NCBI RefSeq assembly: GCF_937123705.1
Contig: NZ_CAKZKO010000138.1
Location: 124,001 to 188,000 of the forward strand
From: an uncultured Paraglaciecola sp.
GTDB taxonomy: Bacteria > Pseudomonadota > Gammaproteobacteria > Enterobacterales > Alteromonadaceae
Reading direction: 5' to 3'
Length of the DNA: 64,000 nucleotides
Shown here: in pieces, positions 59,024-64,000 of the stretch
Layout of the letters: every line of letters begins with the position of its first letter
Position numbering within the stretch: position 1 is the stretch's first letter
Notes under the pieces: generated by a model
Told to the model about the DNA's origin: nothing
What the model saw: the letters and a program-made list of their open reading frames with translations, nothing else
Databases searched by the model: none
Position numbers and translations under genes: made by a program

Positions 59024-59491
59024 ATGATGCAACGCCACTTAGATAAAACAGACCTCAGCATTTTGGCGGCCTTATACAAAGACGCTAGAATGAATAATAA
59101 GGACATTGCGAAGCTTGCAGGGCTGGCCCCTTCTTCATGTCTTGAACGAATAAAAAAGCTACAAAGTGATCAGGTAATAAAAGGGGCACAGCTAAATGTC
59201 GACTTCCAAGCTTTAGGCGGCAATATTCAAGTGATGATTTCGATTCGATTGTCGGATCATAGCCAACCCACAATAGATACTTTTCAAACACAGTTAACCT
59301 TATTGCCAGAAGTCATCAGCCTGTATCATATGGGCGGAGAAAATGACTTTTTACTCCATGCTAGCTTAAGTGATACCGAACACTTACGAAACTTTGTGTT
59401 TAATGCGATTACCGCAAGAAAAGAAGTTAATCATGTGGAAACGGCGCTTATTTACGACCATGTAAAGGGTACTGAACTGCCAAAAGTATAA
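59024..59491 (+). CDS. Lrp/AsnC-family transcriptional regulator
   Basis: A 155 aa regulator with an N-terminal winged helix (about 5-60: DLSILAALYKDARMNNKDIAKLAGLAPSSCLERIKKL) and a C-terminal RAM/AsnC ligand-binding domain (about 68-145, with YHMGGENDFLLHA). It is 2 bp after anmK but may also act on other genes; effector and targets unknown. A second ATG directly follows the first, so the start is uncertain by one codon. Confidence 0.9.
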   Translation: MMQRHLDKTDLSILAALYKDARMNNKDIAKLAGLAPSSCLERIKKLQSDQVIKGAQLNVDFQALGGNIQVMISIRLSDHSQPTIDTFQTQLTLLPEVISLYHMGGENDFLLHASLSDTEHLRNFVFNAITARKEVNHVETALIYDHVKGTELPKV

Positions 59492-59555
59492 TGACCAAGA
59501 TTTGCTCTTTTAAAGTTCGACTCTCGAATAAATTATCGCATTATATCGAGGCGCG

Positions 59556-61610
59556 CTACTGAGAGCTTACCACAGTGATATTAGGTGAAACCCCTTCAAA
59601 CAGCTTGAATTCATGTTGAGTGAGCCGATAATTACCTAAATGCTTAATGCGGTATGTCCCATTCGCAATGCTCTTAGGCACAGTCCAACTTACTGCAGCT
59701 AGCAGTCCACTGCCCTGCTCTTTCCAACGAATCACAGTTGACCACGCCATATCACTTAATACTGGCACCCATATACTGCCTTGTTTTTGCTCAATGATTA
59801 CAAAAGTATCATCCTTACGATAACCAGTAGAAGGATGCCCAGACCAAAAATCCACAGTTACGGTTTCGCCACTTCTGAGTGATACCTTGTTTATCGTCAT
59901 CACTTCGCCAAAAGACTGACCATTTGGGACAGTATCGACCTTGTCTGCAAATAAATTAACGGTTTGCGCCTTGTTGCGCCAGTCGTCATATTCTAGATTA
60001 TCTAAGGTTATGTTTGCATCATCTAGCGATTTAGCTAAGCCGCTGAGCGCCTGAATGTAAGCCGGCAGCGTCCATTTTCCATGTACAGTGTGCCCACCTT
60101 CATATTGCTGGGTTTCATATTCTTCAGGAGTGGTGATATATCCGCCATAACCATTGGAATAACCGGCGATCACAATATGTTCGACCCAAGGCCCCAATGC
60201 CGCTTTTACCGCTTGCTGAATACGCCGCGACGACATAGTGGTTATTTCTGTCGGCATTGCGACTATGGCTAACGAGCCTAGCCTAGCAACGGTCAAAGAG
60301 CGGATTTGTGACTGCAGCGGTTCGGCGCCACTACCTGTTTCGAATAAAATAGGCTTTGGCGACTGGCAATCTTTCACCGATTGTGTCCAAGGCTCAGTGC
60401 CTACTACTACTCTTATTATTAGGTCTAGCCACCACTTTTGTTGTTTCATGCCCTCACTAAACAGAAAGTGTCCACCGCCATCTTCGGTGGATCCACCTGC
60501 AAAGGCATAGCCATAAGCCGAAGGACAGGTTGTTTGCTCGCCAGCACCTGTAAAGGTATCACTGACCTTGAAATTAGCCATATTGATGTATAACTGGCGA
60601 CTATCTATGGGTCCTGTCACCCTCTTGGTTGCGCTGTTAAATAACCTTTGAGCCACATCCAATTGTCGCTGGCCAATTATTTGCGTGGAGGCCATGTCGT
60701 TATCGCCAGGCCCAGTATTATTCAAGTTGAGATTTGGGGTGACATCACCAGGCGTAGATTGAGCAAAAGCGGCAATAAAGTCATCGCTCAAGTTGTCGTT
60801 GTCATCATTTTTTGCAGTCTGCTCCCATGTGAGTGAGGCATAACCTTTGTGATCGCTCGAAATCAACTTGTTATCAAATGTCATTGACGTTGGATGCACC
60901 GCAAACCAATTGATAGACGCAAATGCACCCGACTCTCGTTGCAGGCGTAACAAGGTCATATTTAAGTCCATGGCATGAGTATATTGAGTTCGTTCACTCG
61001 CAGGATTGGCGTTATAGGCCTTCATCGAACGGTTTGCACCTGCACCTATTACATCGCCTCTATTGATTAAGATATTACCGGGTTGCAGATTGTTATGAGC
61101 CGCAACTATGGAGCTAACTATACCGCTAACGATGCGCTCAAAATGCATAGGGTCGAGCATCCCAGCTATACTCCCAGAAATGCGTGTATGGGTATAGCCA
61201 TCTGGCCCAGAGTGAGTATGGGTCGCAGACAAAATAGTGTTACCTAAATTGTAAATGTCCCCATAATGAACCTGCAATCTGTCAAGCACTTCAAGAAAAA
61301 CATGGTGTTCGATATTGCCGATATCTACACTTGCAAACAATAAGCGATTTTTGCTTGCAGGATCTACAAATATAAAAGCCCGAGATTTTAAGCGGGTGTG
61401 AATACCTTCAGTGTTTTGCCCAGGTTTACCATAACCCCACATGGGATTTCCCAAGGCGGGGCCGGTTACATCTGCAATGCCTGCGCCTATTATATATTGA
61501 TTCCATTTTTCATTGTCTACTACACCACTGCTGGTATTCGCCAAGAGGTTAGAGCTTTCAATCATGGATAAAAATAAAAAAATCACGTAACTGAGGTGTT
61601 TAGAAAACAT
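59556..61610 (-). CDS. Neutral/alkaline ceramidase-family hydrolase
   Basis: A secreted protein of 684 aa from the chosen ATG at 61610, which opens the signal peptide (FSKHLSYVIFLFLSMIESSNLLA); the frame extends to 61679 and overlaps the upstream gene, and another ATG is at 61622. Matches neutral ceramidases, which cleave ceramide to sphingosine and fatty acid: GAGIADVTGP at the start, zinc histidines in SATHTHSGPDG and WFAVHPTSM, and the disulfide region TTCPSAYGYAFAGGSTEDG. The conserved nucleophile motif GDVSPN reads GDVTPN here (Thr291), so catalysis is not certain. A C-terminal Ig-like domain (about 520-684) is present. Confidence 0.88.
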   Translation of the reverse strand: MFSKHLSYVIFLFLSMIESSNLLANTSSGVVDNEKWNQYIIGAGIADVTGPALGNPMWGYGKPGQNTEGIHTRLKSRAFIFVDPASKNRLLFASVDIGNIEHHVFLEVLDRLQVHYGDIYNLGNTILSATHTHSGPDGYTHTRISGSIAGMLDPMHFERIVSGIVSSIVAAHNNLQPGNILINRGDVIGAGANRSMKAYNANPASERTQYTHAMDLNMTLLRLQRESGAFASINWFAVHPTSMTFDNKLISSDHKGYASLTWEQTAKNDDNDNLSDDFIAAFAQSTPGDVTPNLNLNNTGPGDNDMASTQIIGQRQLDVAQRLFNSATKRVTGPIDSRQLYINMANFKVSDTFTGAGEQTTCPSAYGYAFAGGSTEDGGGHFLFSEGMKQQKWWLDLIIRVVVGTEPWTQSVKDCQSPKPILFETGSGAEPLQSQIRSLTVARLGSLAIVAMPTEITTMSSRRIQQAVKAALGPWVEHIVIAGYSNGYGGYITTPEEYETQQYEGGHTVHGKWTLPAYIQALSGLAKSLDDANITLDNLEYDDWRNKAQTVNLFADKVDTVPNGQSFGEVMTINKVSLRSGETVTVDFWSGHPSTGYRKDDTFVIIEQKQGSIWVPVLSDMAWSTVIRWKEQGSGLLAAVSWTVPKSIANGTYRIKHLGNYRLTQHEFKLFEGVSPNITVVSSQ

Positions 61611-61668
61611 AGTGTGTCTCATTATTATATTGATTGGCGAAGTTGATTTTCGACCCAATAAGCCCTTA

Positions 61669-62784
61669 CTACAGCTCACAATAATCTGTAAAACACTTAT
61701 ACAACTGGGTACCGCTTAATACAGAAGCGGAGGGAAAGTGTAATATAGCGACCAAGTCACAAGGTGCCAATATATCGCTTGTAGCTTTATCTGAATCCAA
61801 ATTGTCAACATTAAGCACCCTAGCTAATACTTCGCCCTTTTTGAGGCTATCACCAGGTTTGGCGATGTATTCCACTATGCCACCTTGCTGGATATACAGC
61901 GTTTTATAGTGACTCAAGGAGACGGCTTTGCGTGACATGTTTTCTGGCATCATGGCACTATGGGGTAAGCACCCTTTGGCAGTCAAAAACGTCAAAATGC
62001 TATTAGCATCATATTGGCCGTCTTGAAAACTGATCACTTCTTGGCTGCCCATTTCTAATGTAAAGGCTTCAACCCCAAAATCGATTGGCTGTTGGCGCTT
62101 ACTGGTAACTAAATCTGTTAATAACCACCATGGACAAAACATGGCTTCATCCAAAGCACCCGAAAACACATTTGGCATAAAAATCACATGGGGGATATTA
62201 AATAAACGCGCAGAATCCTTAACATATTCAGGCACATATATATGCCGCGTTGACACGGGGCCGTTATGTAAGTCCAACACATAATCGGCATCAAAGGCTA
62301 ATTGCTGCAACTTTAAATTAAGGTGTTGGGCTAGACCCATTCCCCAAACTGCATCTAACCGAGCTTGTAACTGCTGCTGCATTTCTTGGCGAAATCGGGA
62401 TTTGATAGACTGAGTTGTTTCATTATCATTCACACTATGCGCAAATTCATGAATAAAAGCCTCGTCATAGAAATACCCACGATTCCAATTAGTACCGTTA
62501 ACAGGGTCAAAACGCCCTAAGGTATATTCGCCGGCTTTTATATTTGTTCCCACAGGGTTGCAGTTAGGTACCAACAACACTTCACCACAGATTGGATGCG
62601 TTTTAAGCCATTGAATAAGCTGATAAATAACCACATTGCCTTGTACTTCTGCGCCGTGAATTGAACTCTGAATATAAACTTTAGGCCCAGGTTTTTCACC
62701 CACAAACCGATACAAAGGCACATTCATGTTGCGACCTGAAGCATTCTGCGCCACCACTAAGTGCTCTTTGAGTAGCTTATTCAT
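61669..62784 (-). CDS. M14/AstE-type zinc metallo-hydrolase (succinylglutamate desuccinylase/aspartoacylase family)
   Basis: A 371 aa cytosolic protein (no signal peptide). Zinc ligands His43 and Glu46 (SSIHGAEVQGN) and His173 (DLHNGP), and the later glutamate region FTLEMGSQE near 240, define the AstE/ASPA branch of the M14 fold. The C-terminal third (about 290-371, GGIVEYIAKPGDSLKKGEVLARV) looks like a biotinyl/lipoyl-type barrel, common in this subgroup. Family members remove acyl groups from amino acids; the substrate here is unknown. It is upstream of the ceramidase-family gene on the same strand, likely co-transcribed. It is not clearly AstE and lies far from the ast genes. Confidence 0.82.
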   Translation of the reverse strand: MNKLLKEHLVVAQNASGRNMNVPLYRFVGEKPGPKVYIQSSIHGAEVQGNVVIYQLIQWLKTHPICGEVLLVPNCNPVGTNIKAGEYTLGRFDPVNGTNWNRGYFYDEAFIHEFAHSVNDNETTQSIKSRFRQEMQQQLQARLDAVWGMGLAQHLNLKLQQLAFDADYVLDLHNGPVSTRHIYVPEYVKDSARLFNIPHVIFMPNVFSGALDEAMFCPWWLLTDLVTSKRQQPIDFGVEAFTLEMGSQEVISFQDGQYDANSILTFLTAKGCLPHSAMMPENMSRKAVSLSHYKTLYIQQGGIVEYIAKPGDSLKKGEVLARVLNVDNLDSDKATSDILAPCDLVAILHFPSASVLSGTQLYKCFTDYCEL

Positions 62785-62801
62785 GAAATCGTCTTGGAAG
62801 G

Positions 62802-64000
62802 TTAGGCTTTTGATTCTGGAAAATGTGGAGAAATAGACCTGCGAACGCCATTCCCCCAGAGAATAGCTTCGTTGAACAGGCTGTGTAGCAATTTTTGATC
62901 TATTTCTAATACCTTGGCCATTCTAATGACTTTCAACCAATTACCACTTTCGAAAGCTTTAACCAACATTAAATACATAGATAACTCGTTTTGACCACCG
63001 CACAACGCCTCTTTTACCTCATCAACTAATGGCATTTTTTCTACCAAGGTTTCCATCTTTTGATCAAGTAAAGCATCTAACATCGAAAACAATCCCACCA
63101 AAAATGCGGTAGGTGGATTACTGCCAATATTTTTTTCGGTCCCCACAAGATCACAAAACTTTCCTCTAACTAAGGATAAGTGTAATAGTTCTAAAGGTTT
63201 ATTATCAGATAGGTTAGCTAAGGCCAGCAACGCTATGAATTTCTTGATTTCTACTTCGCCCATATAATTGAGGGCATGACGCAGAGACGTTATCTTGTAA
63301 CGTTTGTTAATAGTGGGATTGTTGATAAACCGCAGTAGCATGTAAGACAAGCCTACATCGTGTTCTATTACGTTATTAATACTCTCTAAGTCAAAAGATT
63401 CGCTAGAACTTGCCCCCATTAATTCAACTAAAGCTAACTTAGAAGTGGGTAGGTTTTCGTTTTCTACAGCTTCTGGCTTAGCGAAGAAATAGCCTTGAAA
63501 ATAGTCAAACCCCATATCCTTAAAAACACTGAAATTTTCTTGAGAGTCAACTTTATCTGCAATCAATTGCACATTAGCGTCCATCAACCAACGCACATTT
63601 TTTGTTAAAAAATCTAGGTTTTCATGATTTGAGTTTACTTTAAGCATATCAACATAAGGCAAAAATTCAGTTAAGCTTGGCTTTAGCGTGTTGTCTTCTA
63701 AAGCAATTTTGTAACCCATCTTTTTTACATGCTTACACATATCTATTAGGTCACTGTTGCCACTTTGATTTACTGCCAACTCCACAACAACACTTTCAGG
63801 ATCAAGAGAAGAAGGTAAGCCGTTCATGAGGGTTTCGGGCTGAAAACTAATAAATGATTTTTTATTGCAAGAGATGTCATCCAAACCTAGCGTTTGATAA
63901 TTCTTGGCAATAAGTTTGGTCGTTGCCTCATCCCTTGCTACGCTTGGGAAGCAGTTATTTTTTCCATCTCTAAAAGATAGTTCATAGGCAAAAACTTCTT
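62802..64000 (-). CDS. EAL-HDOD protein, 5' end beyond the window
   Basis: Partial gene: the frame stays open to the right edge, so the N-terminus is missing. Codons upstream of 63884 encode FAYELSFRDGKNNCFPSV and a following stretch typical of the YuxH/CdgJ-type N-terminus, so the TTG at 63884 is not the real start. Visible: a divergent EAL domain (the usual DDFG region reads EDNT, and the EAL-like triplet is ELS), followed by an HDOD domain (about the last 200 residues, LMGASSSESFDLESINNVIEHDVGLSYMLLRFINNP). The c-di-GMP phosphodiesterase residues look degraded, suggesting a binding or regulatory role. It lies 17 bp upstream of the M14-family gene. Confidence 0.85.
   Translation of the reverse strand, partial: EVFAYELSFRDGKNNCFPSVARDEATTKLIAKNYQTLGLDDISCNKKSFISFQPETLMNGLPSSLDPESVVVELAVNQSGNSDLIDMCKHVKKMGYKIALEDNTLKPSLTEFLPYVDMLKVNSNHENLDFLTKNVRWLMDANVQLIADKVDSQENFSVFKDMGFDYFQGYFFAKPEAVENENLPTSKLALVELMGASSSESFDLESINNVIEHDVGLSYMLLRFINNPTINKRYKITSLRHALNYMGEVEIKKFIALLALANLSDNKPLELLHLSLVRGKFCDLVGTEKNIGSNPPTAFLVGLFSMLDALLDQKMETLVEKMPLVDEVKEALCGGQNELSMYLMLVKAFESGNWLKVIRMAKVLEIDQKLLHSLFNEAILWGNGVRRSISPHFPESKA

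Overview
The window reads as an ordinary core-genome stretch of a marine gammaproteobacterium of the order Alteromonadales, probably Alteromonadaceae (Paraglaciecola/Aliiglaciecola/Alteromonas-like). This is inferred from moderate-to-low GC, from protein sequences resembling Escherichia coli/Shewanella/Vibrio orthologues, from an OAR-type TonB receptor, and from gene order. Coding density is high. I see no rRNA, tRNA, CRISPR array, insertion sequence, prophage or integrase.

Layout. 1-6.8 kb: pabA, an HDOD protein and an arginine succinyltransferase operon (astC-astA-astD) ending in a DUF1338 oxygenase-like gene. 6.8-12.2 kb: erpA with a near-consensus IscR type 1 site over its promoter, a coiled-coil membrane protein, a CLC anion transporter with an unusual filter, hemJ, a small orphan gene, folE and a yebC-type gene. 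12.2-16.6 kb: zapE divergent from zapG, then degQ and degS. 16.7-29.5 kb: the envelope/nitrogen-PTS block known from E. coli, murA-ibaG-mlaBCDEF on the minus strand and yrbG-kdsD-kdsC-lptC-lptA-lptB-rpoN-hpf-ptsN-rapZ-npr on the plus strand. It is followed by mgtE and an EamA transporter. 31.8-34.0 kb: galT-galK. 34.1-42.9 kb: arcB divergent from gltB-gltD.

42.9-50.6 kb is the most accessory-looking part. It holds a long inverted repeat, a secreted endonuclease/exonuclease/phosphatase-fold protein, a large OAR-like TonB-dependent receptor, uridine kinase, a NupC nucleoside transporter and a 2OG-Fe(II) oxygenase. Together these could form a nucleic-acid/nucleoside scavenging locus (inference). 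50.6-52.8 kb: a secreted M28 peptidase whose last codons lie in a second inverted repeat, behind a TPR lipoprotein with a transglutaminase-like Cys-His-Asp arrangement. 53.0-55.2 kb: mtnN, a CbiB/CobD homologue and a secreted rhodanese. 55.2-59.5 kb: tyrS, an OapA/M23 endopeptidase, anmK and an Lrp-family regulator. 59.5-64.0 kb, minus strand: a neutral-ceramidase-family hydrolase, an M14/AstE-type metallo-hydrolase and an EAL-HDOD protein cut off by the window edge.

Much of the window concerns the envelope: lipid transport (Mla), LPS synthesis and export (Kds, Lpt), peptidoglycan synthesis and recycling (MurA, M23, AnmK) and periplasmic proteolysis (DegQ/DegS). A second theme is nitrogen and redox control: RpoN/PtsN/NPr/RapZ, GltBD, ArcB and arginine catabolism. 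No wholly new system is proven. The best candidates for a second look are the putative nucleoside locus, the ceramidase-family/M14 pair, the CLC filter substitutions, the ArcB cysteine loss and the repeat that ends the M28 gene.
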